A program made the position numbers and the translations under genes. This document shows positions 23,024 to 32,402 of a stretch of 64,000 bases of DNA, one piece after another. The notes under the pieces are model-generated. The model worked only from the letters and a program-made list of their open reading frames with translations, was not told the DNA's origin and made no database searches. The DNA lies in the NCBI GenBank assembly GCA_041389495.1, contig JAWKRT010000001.1, positions 2,170,001 to 2,234,000 on the forward strand, written 5' to 3'. Source of the stretch: Myxococcota bacterium. Its GTDB lineage: Bacteria > Myxococcota_A > UBA9160 > UBA4427. Position 1 is the first letter of the stretch, and each line of letters begins with the position of its first letter.

Positions 23024-23931
23024 GCCGCGGGACCGCGCGCGCCGTCGCCGTCGCCGTCGATCTCGAGCGAGAGGTCGGCGTTCGGCGCGGAGTGCGTGAG
23101 GGCGCCGATCGAGATGCGGTGCACGCCCGTCTCCGCATAGCGCCGCACGTTCGCGAGCGTGATGCCGCCCGACGCCTCGAGGACCGCGCGCGCGCCGAGG
23201 TCGGCGACGATTGCGCGGATGGCGTCGGGCTCGAGGTTGTCGAGCAGCAGGAACGTCGCGCCGGCGTCGCACGCGACGCGCGCCTCGTCGTGCGACTGCA
23301 CCTCGACCTGGATCGGGATGCCGGCGGGAGCCCGATCGAGCGCGCGCCGGACGGCGGCCTCGAGCGAGCCGGCCGCGGCGGCGTGGTTGTCCTTCAGGAG
23401 CACGCCGTCCCAGAGGCCCATCCTGTGATTGGTTCCGCCGCCGACGGCGACCGCGTACTTGTCGAGCGCACGCCAGCCGGGGAGCGTCTTGCGCGTGTCG
23501 ACGATGGCGGCGCGCGTGCCCTCGACCGCCTCGACGTGGCGGCGCGTGTGCGTGGCGACGCCGCACATGCGACCCAGGAAGTTGAGCGCCGTGCGCTCGG
23601 CGGCGAGCACGGCGCGGACCGGCCCCTCGATGCGCATCACCGGTGCGAGCGGCTCCGCGACCTCGCCGTCGGAGAGGCACGTCGCGACGCGGACGCTCGG
23701 GTCGAGGTGCTCGAAGGCGGCGCGCGCGATGGCGGTGCCACAGACGACGAGCCGTTCGCGCGCCTCGATCCGTGCCTGCGTGCGCGCGCTCGCGTCGAAG
23801 ATGACCTCGCTCGTGACGTCGCCGGTACCGACGTCCTCGGCGATCGCCGCGGCGAGCAGCGGCATCCAGCGCTCGCGATCGAGAGCGGGGCGCGGGGCGG
23901 AGCGGTCGCCCGAGCTCGTCGACCGGGTCAC
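23020..23931 (-). CDS. nadC: Nicotinate-nucleotide pyrophosphorylase (quinolinate phosphoribosyltransferase)
   Basis: Converts quinolinate and PRPP to nicotinate mononucleotide in de novo NAD synthesis. The 303-residue protein has the family motifs EDVGTGDVTSE, ERTALNFLGRMCGVAT, DTRKTLPGWRALDKYAV with GGGTNHRMGL, and EASGGITL. GTG at 23931 has GGGAGG 6 nt upstream. It heads the nadC-birA-coaX-EF-G unit. The 169 bp upstream holds the only visible promoter space for this operon. Confidence 0.96.
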   Translation of the reverse strand: MTRSTSSGDRSAPRPALDRERWMPLLAAAIAEDVGTGDVTSEVIFDASARTQARIEARERLVVCGTAIARAAFEHLDPSVRVATCLSDGEVAEPLAPVMRIEGPVRAVLAAERTALNFLGRMCGVATHTRRHVEAVEGTRAAIVDTRKTLPGWRALDKYAVAVGGGTNHRMGLWDGVLLKDNHAAAAGSLEAAVRRALDRAPAGIPIQVEVQSHDEARVACDAGATFLLLDNLEPDAIRAIVADLGARAVLEASGGITLANVRRYAETGVHRISIGALTHSAPNADLSLEIDGDGDGARGPAA

Positions 23932-24100
23932 GCGATGCCTCCCGCGGCGGTGCGGCCCGGTCGTGCGCGCGCATGCGGGCGTGCGCGCGCTGCCGCCGGG
24001 CGGCGCGCCATCCTAGCAGCCGGCCGCGGCCGACCGCGCGGCTCCGACGATGGGTGCGCGAGTGCGCGAGCGGGGTGCGGAGAGGGGCAGGCGACCGCGC

Positions 24101-25681
24101 TCAGTCCGCGGACTCGTCCTCGCCCTTCATGCGCCGGATCTCGTCGCGGATCAGCGCCTCGGTCATCTGCGGGATCACCTCCCACGCGATGGCCTCGACG
24201 CGCTCGAGCACCTGCTTCACGACCTGCTCGGAGAGCTCCGAGAACGCCTCCCACGCGACCTTCTCGAGCGTCTCGTGGAGGCGCTCGCGCAGCGCCGGCG
24301 TGAGGTCGACGGACGCGCGCGCCGTCGCCGGAGCGGCGTCGTCCTCGGGCTCGTCGACGATCGCGACGGCCTCCGGCTCGAGCTCGGGTGCGAACTGCGG
24401 CATCGCGGATGCCGCCGGCGCCGCGGCCGCGACGAGCGGCTCCTCCTCGATCGGCTGCGCCTCGAAGGCGTCGTCGTCGAGCGGCTCGACGTCGCCTGCG
24501 AACGACGCGCCGGCGACGTCGAGCACGCCGAGGTCGGACGAGGAGAGGTCGTACGCGGAGCTTCCGGGGTCGAGCTCGACGTCGGCGATCGGCACGCTCG
24601 CGAGCGCGTCGTCCGCGGCGAGTGCGGCGTCGAGGTCGACGGCGGCTCCGCGCGGCGACGTGGTGAAGAGCTCGTCCGCGAGCAGTGTTCGCGCGGCGTC
24701 GACGGGCTGCGCGGGAGACGCGGTGCCGATCTCGAGCTGGTCGCTGACGTCGAGGGCGCTCATCGACTCGGGGCCGGCGTCGTCGTCGGCGTCCTGGAAC
24801 GGATCGCCCGCATCGCCGAAGTCGGCGATCACGGTCTCGGCCGGCGAATCGGTCGCCGTCCACGCGGCGGCGCCGCGGACCGGCTCGTCCTCGAACGCGA
24901 ACGCATCGCCGTCGAGGGCGTCGTCGAGCAGCGTCGTGGTCGCGCCGGAGGGCGTCGCCGCGGGCGGCGCGGGTTCGCCGAGGTTCACGAGGTCGGTCGA
25001 GAAGTCCGAGGCGTCGTCCGCCTCGTCGTCGTCGGGCATCAGGGCGACGGTGCTGTCGCTCCCGAGGAGCCCCGCGTCGAGGTCGTCCGCCGGCGGGAGC
25101 CCGCCGATCGATGCGTCGCCATCGCCGAAGAACGGATCGGCGAGCGGGTCGGTGTCGGCGGTCGTCGTCGGCCGCGCCGACGGCGTGGACTCGGCGACCT
25201 TCGAGAGGTCCGAGACGTCGTCGTCGAAGAAGTCGAACGCCTCGTCGACGTCGAGCGGATCCTTCGAGCCACTCGGCGCCGCGGCCGCGGCGCTCGCCGC
25301 GACGGGGGGCGCTGCCGCGAACAGCGTCTTCACGCGCTCGACGAGCGCCTGTGCCTCGAAGGGCTTGGTGATGTGGCCTGCGGACCCGACGGCCGCGGCG
25401 CGCTCCTCGTCGAAGGCCTCGAAGGTTCCGGTGAGCAGCAGGACGGGAACGTGCGCGAGCTGCGGATCCTGCTTGATCGCCTCGCAGACCTCGTAGCCGC
25501 TCTTGCCCGGCATGATGACGTCGGCGATCACGGCGTCGGGGCGCGCCTCCCGCGCGCGGGCGATCGCGTCGTCGCCGTTGTCGGCCGTGATGAGCTCGAC
25601 GTCCTCGTTGGCGAAGCTCAAGCCGACGAGCTTCTGGATGACGACGCTGTCGTCCGCGAGCAGCAGGGTCCTGGGCATCAT
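24101..25681 (-). CDS. Response regulator with long acidic linker and C-terminal amphipathic helices
   Basis: A 526-residue protein. Residues 1-125 form a receiver domain (TLLLADDSVVIQKL; phospho-acceptor D54 in VIADVIMPG; switch Lys in HITKPFE). A low-complexity Asp/Ala/Ser-rich region of about 330 residues with repeated short acidic blocks follows, then a conserved-looking helical tail at about 465-526 (ALRERLHETLEKVAWEAFSE and EVIPQMTEALIRDEIRR). There is no DNA-binding or enzymatic output domain. Receivers with disordered linkers and helical tails occur in deltaproteobacterial polarity and chemosensory systems, so a protein-protein output is likely. Two consecutive ATGs begin the ORF; either could be used. 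Confidence 0.85.
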   Translation of the reverse strand: MMPRTLLLADDSVVIQKLVGLSFANEDVELITADNGDDAIARAREARPDAVIADVIMPGKSGYEVCEAIKQDPQLAHVPVLLLTGTFEAFDEERAAAVGSAGHITKPFEAQALVERVKTLFAAAPPVAASAAAAAPSGSKDPLDVDEAFDFFDDDVSDLSKVAESTPSARPTTTADTDPLADPFFGDGDASIGGLPPADDLDAGLLGSDSTVALMPDDDEADDASDFSTDLVNLGEPAPPAATPSGATTTLLDDALDGDAFAFEDEPVRGAAAWTATDSPAETVIADFGDAGDPFQDADDDAGPESMSALDVSDQLEIGTASPAQPVDAARTLLADELFTTSPRGAAVDLDAALAADDALASVPIADVELDPGSSAYDLSSSDLGVLDVAGASFAGDVEPLDDDAFEAQPIEEEPLVAAAAPAASAMPQFAPELEPEAVAIVDEPEDDAAPATARASVDLTPALRERLHETLEKVAWEAFSELSEQVVKQVLERVEAIAWEVIPQMTEALIRDEIRRMKGEDESAD

Positions 25682-26009
25682 CCCCCCGGTTCGGCGCCGC
25701 CGGGAGGCGGTGCCTCGACGCGGCGGTCGGGGCGCGAACGCCACTCGCCGTCGCTGCATGACTTCCTACGCCGGCGCCTCGTCGCGCGCCTCGCGTCCGC
25801 GGACGCGGACGGAGCGGAACGCCTGCGCGCCTCGGCGCGCGAACGTACCGCTCGGCTGGCTTATCGTCTCGGGAGTTCGGGCGATTGAACCCTTTTCTGC
25901 CCATGGTTCGCCGGTGTCGGCCGGGCGACGCGTCGATCAAGGCCCCCGCGTCGCGCGCCGATGCGCCGGCCATCGCCGGGCACCCGTCTCCGAGCCACGA
26001 GGACCACCG
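25682..26009. other. 328-bp divergent intergenic region
   Basis: Lies between the start of the long response regulator (minus) and the PP2C gene (plus), so it should contain both promoters. A relatively AT-rich stretch around 25858-25905 contains CTTATCG and TTGAAC, but no convincing paired -35/-10 elements, operator or RNA gene was found. Confidence 0.5.
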
Positions 26010-26750
26010 ATGATCCTTCGCGCAGCTGCATCGACCGACGTGGGGATGCGGCGCGGCGCGAACGAGGACCGCTACGCGCTCGCACCCGACCTCGGGCTCT
26101 TCCTCGTGGCCGACGGCATGGGGGGGCACAGTGCGGGCCAGGTCGCGAGCCAGCTCGCGGCCGAGGCGGCGCTCGAGGCGGTCCGCGCCCTCGACGGTGC
26201 GAGCGTGAGCCTCACCGAGAAGCTCCGGCAGGCCGTCGAGATCGCGAACCGGCGCATCCACGGTGCGGCGCAGGCGAAGCGCGAGCTCGCCGGCATGGGA
26301 ACGACGCTCGTCGCGATCCTCGCCACCGAGGACCGCGTCGCGCTCGCACACGTCGGCGACAGCCGCGCGTACCTCGTTCGGCGCGGTCGCATCCGCTGCC
26401 TCACCGACGATCACTCACTCGTGGGCGAGCTGCTCCGCCGTCGCGAGATCGACGAGGCCGAGGCGCGCGAGCATCCGCACCGCCACGTGCTGACGCGCGC
26501 CGTCGGCGTCCGCCGCGTCGTGCAGCCCGATCTCGCCGAGCTCACGCCGATGGAAGGCGACCTGTTCCTGATGTGCTCGGACGGCCTCACGACGCACGTC
26601 GAGGACGCCGAGATCGCGGAGTACGCGCTGTCGGGGGGCGAGCCGCAGGACGTCTGCGACCGCCTCGTCGCCGCGGCCAACGAGCGCGGTGGCGAGGACA
26701 ACATCACGGTCGTGATGGTGCGCTACGAGAAGGACGGGCTCGACGCGTGA
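26010..26750 (+). CDS. PP2C-type serine/threonine protein phosphatase
   Basis: A 246-residue cytosolic, Mn/Mg-dependent phosphatase (Stp1/PrpC type). The expected motifs are present in order: DVGMRRGANEDRYA, VADGMGGHSAGQVAS, GMGTTLVAI, AHVGDSRAYLVR, DHSLVGELL, FLMCSDGLTTHV and GGEDNITVVMV, with all metal-binding aspartates intact. It reverses Hanks-type Ser/Thr kinase phosphorylation; no partner kinase is encoded here. GAGGACC precedes the ATG. The gene is convergent with the sigma-factor gene across a hairpin. Confidence 0.94.
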   Translation: MILRAAASTDVGMRRGANEDRYALAPDLGLFLVADGMGGHSAGQVASQLAAEAALEAVRALDGASVSLTEKLRQAVEIANRRIHGAAQAKRELAGMGTTLVAILATEDRVALAHVGDSRAYLVRRGRIRCLTDDHSLVGELLRRREIDEAEAREHPHRHVLTRAVGVRRVVQPDLAELTPMEGDLFLMCSDGLTTHVEDAEIAEYALSGGEPQDVCDRLVAAANERGGEDNITVVMVRYEKDGLDA

Positions 26751-26753
26751 GAA

Positions 26754-26779
26754 CGCCGCCGCGCGCGGGCGCGGCGGCG
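26754..26779. terminator. Bidirectional hairpin between convergent PP2C and sigma-factor genes
   Basis: CGCCGCCGCGC (26754-26764), loop GCGG, GCGCGGCGGCG (26769-26779): an 11-bp perfect stem inside the 37-bp gap between two converging genes. There are no flanking T runs, which is usual at this base composition. Confidence 0.55.
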
Positions 26780-26787
26780 CGTCGTCG

Positions 26788-27585
26788 TCAGTGGTCGACC
26801 TGACCCTTGAGCTTCTGCCGCAGGCGGAGCACCGCCTTCGTGTGGATCTGGCAGACGCGGGACTCGGTGATGCCGAGGATGTTCCCGATCTCCTTCATGT
26901 TGAGATCTTCGTAGTAGTAGAGCGAGATCACGAGGCGCTCCTTCTCCGGGAGCGTGCCGATCGTGTCCGCGACGACCTGCTTCGTCTCGACGGTCTTGAG
27001 CGTCGCGAACGGGTTCTCCGAGGTGACGTCCTCGATGATGTCGGCGTACGTGCCCGAGCGATCGCCGTCGGAGTTCGTGCCGCGGATCTCCTCGAGGTTG
27101 ATCAGCGAGATGCCGCGCACCTGGTTCAGCAGCTCGTGGAACTTCTCGATCTGCAGACCGAGCGAGTCGGCCACTTCCTCGTCCGTCGCCTGGCGGCCGA
27201 GACGCTGCTCGACCTCGCCGTAGGCGCGCTCGAGCTTGCGGCTCTTCTGGCGCACGCTGCGCGGCACCCAGTCGAGCGAGCGGAGCTGGTCGAGGATCGC
27301 GCCCTTGATCCGGAACTCCGCATACGTCTTGAACTTGCAGTTCTTCTCCGGGTCGTACTTCTCGATCGCGTCCATCAGACCGATCACGCCCGTGTTGTGC
27401 AGGTCGTCGAGATCGATGTGCGACGGGAGGCGCACGGCGATCCGGTTGACGATGTACCGGATGAGAGGGCCGTGCTCGACCACGATCTGTTCCTTCAGCT
27501 CCGCCGGGATCTCGCCGTCGCGGTCCCGCGCCTCCGTCAGCAGTGCTTCCATCGCCCCCTCGTTTTCCCCCAGCTGCGAACCCAT
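26788..27585 (-). CDS. RNA polymerase sigma factor, FliA/WhiG (sigma-28) family
   Basis: A 265-residue alternative sigma factor. Region 2 reads HGPLIRYIVNRIAVRLP, then DLDDLHNTGVIGLMDAIEKY and FKTYAEFRIKGAILDQLRS, and region 4 carries LPEKERLVISLYYYEDLNMK with the helix-turn-helix MKEIGNILGITESRVCQIH. These are hallmarks of the FliA/WhiG group, which controls flagellar or developmental genes. No flagellar gene is in the window. A GG-N10-GC sigma-54-type promoter lies about 40 nt upstream. ATG at 27585 has GAGG 8 nt upstream; an in-frame ATG at 27552 with GAGGGGG is an alternative start. Confidence 0.93.
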   Translation of the reverse strand: MGSQLGENEGAMEALLTEARDRDGEIPAELKEQIVVEHGPLIRYIVNRIAVRLPSHIDLDDLHNTGVIGLMDAIEKYDPEKNCKFKTYAEFRIKGAILDQLRSLDWVPRSVRQKSRKLERAYGEVEQRLGRQATDEEVADSLGLQIEKFHELLNQVRGISLINLEEIRGTNSDGDRSGTYADIIEDVTSENPFATLKTVETKQVVADTIGTLPEKERLVISLYYYEDLNMKEIGNILGITESRVCQIHTKAVLRLRQKLKGQVDH

Positions 27586-27633
27586 TCGCTGTGCCTCGTC
27601 GGGGCGCCGGCCCCGCTGCGTGCAGGACCACGA

Positions 27634-27651
27634 AGCAGGGCGCGTGCCAAA
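27634..27651 (-). promoter_or_regulatory. Sigma-54-type (-24/-12) promoter of the sigma-28-like gene
   Basis: Minus strand reads TTTGGCACGCGCCCTGCTT. TGGCACG matches the -24 element in full, CTGCT matches the -12 element at all but one position, and the invariant GG and GC are exactly 10 bp apart. A start near 27623 gives a leader of about 38 nt. An NtrC-family activator gene ends about 345 bp upstream. Confidence 0.7.
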
Positions 27652-27718
27652 TCCGGGACGGCGCCCGCGAACGGCCGGATCCGCGTGCCGGCTGCCGCCC
27701 GGCTTCGCGCTCGTGAAG

Positions 27719-27856
27719 TCGCAACTCCGCGTGGGGAAAGCGGCTTTCGGTGGGCATCGGAGGGGCTGGCCGTCCCCGCCAACGGTGGCGGCAGGGCCGG
27801 CGCGTCGTGCGCAGAAGCGTCGGGATCCCGACTGTCGCGCGGCGCACGAGTTGCGA
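27719..27856. promoter_or_regulatory. Upstream dyads, candidate activator-binding region
   Basis: Upstream of the sigma-54-type promoter lie a perfect 14-bp palindrome GTCGGGATCCCGAC (27819-27832) and an inverted pair TCGCAACTC (27719-27727) / GAGTTGCGA (27848-27856). The distance of about 70-220 bp from the promoter suits enhancer sites for a bacterial enhancer-binding protein. Function is inferred only. Confidence 0.35.
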
Positions 27857-27892
27857 AAACGTCACCCGCGGCCGGGCGAAGTACGGAACGGA

Positions 27893-27928
27893 ACTCGGCG
27901 GGCCCCGGGGTTCGGGGGCCCGCCGAGT
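27893..27928 (-). terminator. Strong hairpin downstream of the NtrC-family gene
   Basis: A perfect 14-bp stem, ACTCGGCGGGCCCC (27893-27906) with GGGGCCCGCCGAGT (27915-27928) and an 8-nt loop, about 70 nt after the regulator's stop. On the minus strand it is followed by TTCCGTTCCGT, a weak T-rich tract. It would insulate the sigma-factor gene from read-through. Confidence 0.7.
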
Positions 27929-27995
27929 CAGGCGCGAGCCTGGACGGAGGACAGGGTCGGGAGGACCGCTGTGGGAGGCGGGAGGAGGGCGCGCG

Positions 27996-29477
<1,482 letters not shown>

Positions 29478-29483
29478 GGGATG

Positions 29484-29501
29484 ACCTCCGCCTAGCGGAG
29501 G
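29484..29501 (-). promoter_or_regulatory. Hairpin enclosing the Shine-Dalgarno of the NtrC-family gene
   Basis: In the mRNA, CCUCCGC (29501-29495), loop UAG, GCGGAGG (29491-29485). The 3' arm contains the GGAGG used for the CTG start at 29477, so the folded form would hide the ribosome binding site. Confidence 0.6.
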
Positions 29502-29555
29502 GGGGCGCGCGCAGTGTGCTCAAGGGCCGCCCGACGCGCAACCGATAGTCGCCGC

Positions 29556-30260
29556 ATGCGGAGCGACGCGCCGACGACCGAGGCTCGCGACGATGCCGTG
29601 CGCGGGCGGGTGACGTCGGCCGAGGCCGCTCCTCCCTCCGTACTGGTGATCGACGACGAGCCGCTCTGGCAGCGAAGCCTCGAGCGGGTGCTGCGCGGGC
29701 AGGGGCTGCGCGTCGCCTGCATCGCGAGCGGAGCGGGTCTCGACCCGTGGCTCGCGGGTGCGGGGATCGATGCGCTGATCCTCGATCTCGGACTCGAGGG
29801 CGGCGCCAGCGCCGGGGTCGAGCTGCTCGTGCGAGCCAGGCGCCTGCAGCCCGACCTCGCGGTCGTGGTCATGACGGGGAGCGCGAGCATCGAGAGCGCC
29901 GTCGCGTGCATGCGGCGCGGGGCGTTCGACTACCTGGCCAAGCCGTTCGACGACATCGAGGCCGTCCGGGCCACCGTGCGCAAGGCCGTCGACCATCGTC
30001 GCCGCGCGCTCGCCGCGCGCGCTCCCGTGCCTCCGATCGACGACGCCGCGCTCCCGCTCTCGCTCGCCGCCTACGAGCGGCGCGCGCTCGAGCGCGCGCT
30101 CGCCGAGCACGCGGGCGATGCGACGGCGGCGGCGCGCCGGCTCGGCATCGGCCGCAGCACCTTCTATCGCAAGCTCGCCGCCCACGGCGTCCGCACCGGA
30201 CGCACGGGGGGCGCCCCCGACGGCCCGCGCGGGCTTGGTGGAGCCGGGTCGATCCGGTAG
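29556..30260 (+). CDS. Response regulator with Fis-type DNA-binding domain
   Basis: A 234-residue regulator divergent from the NtrC-family gene. The receiver starts SVLVIDDEPLWQRSL, with phospho-acceptor Asp in LILDLGLEG, Thr/Ser in VVVMTGSAS and Lys in YLAKPFDD. There is no AAA+ domain; a short linker leads to the Fis/HTH_8 helix-turn-helix (GDATAAARRLGIGRSTFYRKL). This is the PrrA/RegA (ActR) architecture. An in-frame ATG at 29514 would add 14 Arg-rich residues but leaves little promoter space; 29556 is preferred. Its cognate kinase is probably encoded just downstream. Confidence 0.88.
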   Translation: MRSDAPTTEARDDAVRGRVTSAEAAPPSVLVIDDEPLWQRSLERVLRGQGLRVACIASGAGLDPWLAGAGIDALILDLGLEGGASAGVELLVRARRLQPDLAVVVMTGSASIESAVACMRRGAFDYLAKPFDDIEAVRATVRKAVDHRRRALAARAPVPPIDDAALPLSLAAYERRALERALAEHAGDATAAARRLGIGRSTFYRKLAAHGVRTGRTGGAPDGPRGLGGAGSIR

Positions 30261-30359
30261 CTTCGCCGCGCTTCGTCGCTCGCCCCCCCACGCGATGCAC
30301 GTCGACGCGGCGCGCGCCGAGGGCGCGCGGCCGCCCGTCCGGCGCATCCGGGGGATTGC

Positions 30360-32018
30360 GTGGCCGACTCTTCCTCACTGGTGCGGATCGCGGTCGTCGC
30401 CCATCCGGAGGCGCGCGACGGCGCGGTCGTCGATGCGCTGCGCCGGCTCGCCGGCGACGTCGAGCTCGACGTGGTCCGCGATCCCGCCGCCTGTATCGAT
30501 CTCGCCGCGCGCGTTCCGCTCGACCTCGTCGTCGTCGACCGCCTGGTGGGCGCGCCGCGCGACGCGCTCCTCCGCACGCTGCGCGATCGCGGCGTGCCGA
30601 GCGTCGTCGTCACCGACGCCCGCGCCACGGCCGACGCGCTCGCGGCGTTCCGCGCCGGCGCGGCCGAGTGCGTGGAGGCCGGCCGCTCGCTCGCGCACTC
30701 CCTTCCGCACGCCGTTCTCGAGCAGACGCGTCGTGCGCGGTCGCGGCGCGAGCGCGAGTGGCTCGCCGGGCGGATCGGCGCCCTGCAGCGGCACACCGAG
30801 AACATCATCCACGACCTCAACTCCGCGCTCGTGGTCGTCGACGGCGACGGGCTCGTGACCTACGCGAACCCGAGCGCGGCGGCGATCCTCGCGGGCGGGT
30901 CCGATACCGGCGCGCTCGAGGGCGCGCCGGTGTGGCGCTGGTTCGAGGGCGAGCCCGAGCGGACGCGCATCGGCGAGACGCTCCGGCGCGGCGTGCGCTG
31001 TCAGGGCGCGGAGACGCAGATCCGCCGCACGGACGGCGCGCTCGTCCCGATCGGCATCTCGTGCGCGCCTCTCTTCGACGACGCCGGCGCGCAGTGCGGC
31101 GCGGTCGCGACGTTCCAGGACCTGAGCGAGGTGAAGCAGCTCCGCGAGCAGGTGCTGCAGACGGAGAAGATGGCCTCGATCGGAGAGCTCGCGGCCGGCG
31201 TCGCCCACGAGATCAACAATCCGACCGGGTTCATCCACGCGAACCTCTACCAGATGAGCGAGTACGTCGCGGACCTCGAGAGCGTGTGGGAGCGCGTGAC
31301 GGACCTGCGCAAGGCGGTCGTCGCGGGCGACCTCGACGATGCGCGCCGCGCCGAGGCGGCGCTCGCCCGCGCGGCGGACGACGTCGACGTCGACTTCGTG
31401 CTCGGCGACTTCGGCAAGGCGGTGCGCGAGTCGCAGGAAGGCTCGGAGCGGATCCGGCACATCGTGCAGGACCTTCGCGACTTCGCGCGTCAGGACACGG
31501 GGCAGCGCGCGCCGGCCGACCTGAACCAGTGCGTCGACTCCACCGCGAGCATCGCCTGGACCATGATGAAGCACTCCGTGGTGCTCGAGAAGCGCTACGG
31601 CGACCTGCCGAGCGTCCCGTGCTTCGCCATGCAGCTCAAGCAGGTCGTGATGAACCTGCTCGTGAACGCCTACCAGGCGATCGAGGAGCGCCACGGGTCG
31701 ACGGGCGCGATGGGGCGCATCGTCGTCGCGACGCGCGAGGTCGACGGCGGCGTCGAGCTCGTCGTCGAGGACGACGGCGCGGGCATCGCGGCCGAGCACC
31801 GCGCGCGCATCTTCGATCCGTTCTTCACGACGAAGAAGGTCGGCGCGGGCACCGGCCTCGGGCTGTCGACCTCCTTCAACATCGTCCGGCGCCACGGCGG
31901 GAGGATCCGCGTCGACAGCGAGCCGGGGGTCGGGACGAGCTTCCGCGTCTGGCTCCCGCTCGAGGTCGACGACGGCGACGATGTCGCGCCCGACGAGCGC
32001 GGCGGGAGCGCGACGTGA
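30360..32018 (+). CDS. Sensor histidine kinase with pseudo-receiver and PAS domain
   Basis: A 552-residue soluble kinase. Residues 1-120 resemble a receiver but lack the acidic pair and the switch Lys, so this part is a pseudo-receiver. A coiled segment and PAS domain (NIIHDLNSALVVVDGDGLVT) follow, then the dimerisation domain with H283 in GELAAGVAHEINNPTGFI. HATPase boxes are intact: N box VMNLLVNAYQAI, VEDDGAGI, DPFFTTKKVGAGTGLGLS. There are no transmembrane segments, so it senses a cytosolic cue. GTG start. Its stop overlaps the next response regulator's GTG (GTGA), marking a cognate pair. Confidence 0.92.
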   Translation: MADSSSLVRIAVVAHPEARDGAVVDALRRLAGDVELDVVRDPAACIDLAARVPLDLVVVDRLVGAPRDALLRTLRDRGVPSVVVTDARATADALAAFRAGAAECVEAGRSLAHSLPHAVLEQTRRARSRREREWLAGRIGALQRHTENIIHDLNSALVVVDGDGLVTYANPSAAAILAGGSDTGALEGAPVWRWFEGEPERTRIGETLRRGVRCQGAETQIRRTDGALVPIGISCAPLFDDAGAQCGAVATFQDLSEVKQLREQVLQTEKMASIGELAAGVAHEINNPTGFIHANLYQMSEYVADLESVWERVTDLRKAVVAGDLDDARRAEAALARAADDVDVDFVLGDFGKAVRESQEGSERIRHIVQDLRDFARQDTGQRAPADLNQCVDSTASIAWTMMKHSVVLEKRYGDLPSVPCFAMQLKQVVMNLLVNAYQAIEERHGSTGAMGRIVVATREVDGGVELVVEDDGAGIAAEHRARIFDPFFTTKKVGAGTGLGLSTSFNIVRRHGGRIRVDSEPGVGTSFRVWLPLEVDDGDDVAPDERGGSAT

Positions 32019-32383
32019 GCGGCCCGCCGACCCTGCTCATCGTCGACGACGAGGAGCGCATCCTGAACGCGCTGCGGCGCAGTCTGCGTCGCGAGGGCTT
32101 CGAGATCCTGACGGCGCAGACGCCGCAGGAGGCGCGGAAGTGGCTCGAGGAGCGCCCGGTCGACGTCGTGCTCTCCGACCACAAGATGCCGACGGCGAGC
32201 GGCCTCGAGATCCTCGCGATGGCGCGCGAGCTGCGCCCGGACGCGGCGCGCCTGCTGATCTCGGGCTGGCCGGAGCAGGTCGCGCCGGCGAGGCTCGCCG
32301 AGCTCGGGGTGCGGGAGCTGCTCCCGAAGCCCTGGGACGACGCCGATCTCAAGCGCGCGCTGCGCGAGGCGGCGGGTCGTTAG
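32015..32383 (+). CDS. Single-domain response regulator (receiver only)
   Basis: A 122-residue receiver: TLLIVDDEERILNAL, phospho-acceptor Asp in VVLSDHKMPTASG, Ser in LLISGWPEQ and Lys in LLPKPWDD. The sequence resembles the RpfG/HD-GYP-associated receiver type (SDHKMP, PKPW) but carries no output domain, so it may act through another protein or as a phosphate shuttle. It is translationally coupled to the kinase gene before it. Confidence 0.9.
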   Translation: MSGPPTLLIVDDEERILNALRRSLRREGFEILTAQTPQEARKWLEERPVDVVLSDHKMPTASGLEILAMARELRPDAARLLISGWPEQVAPARLAELGVRELLPKPWDDADLKRALREAAGR

Positions 32384-32402
32384 GCGCGGCCGCGGCGCGC
32401 GC

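Noticed and set aside
26788..27585. The FliA/WhiG-type sigma factor as evidence of a flagellar locus
   Set aside because: No flagellar structural, export or anti-sigma (FlgM) gene occurs in the window, so flagellar function was not assumed.
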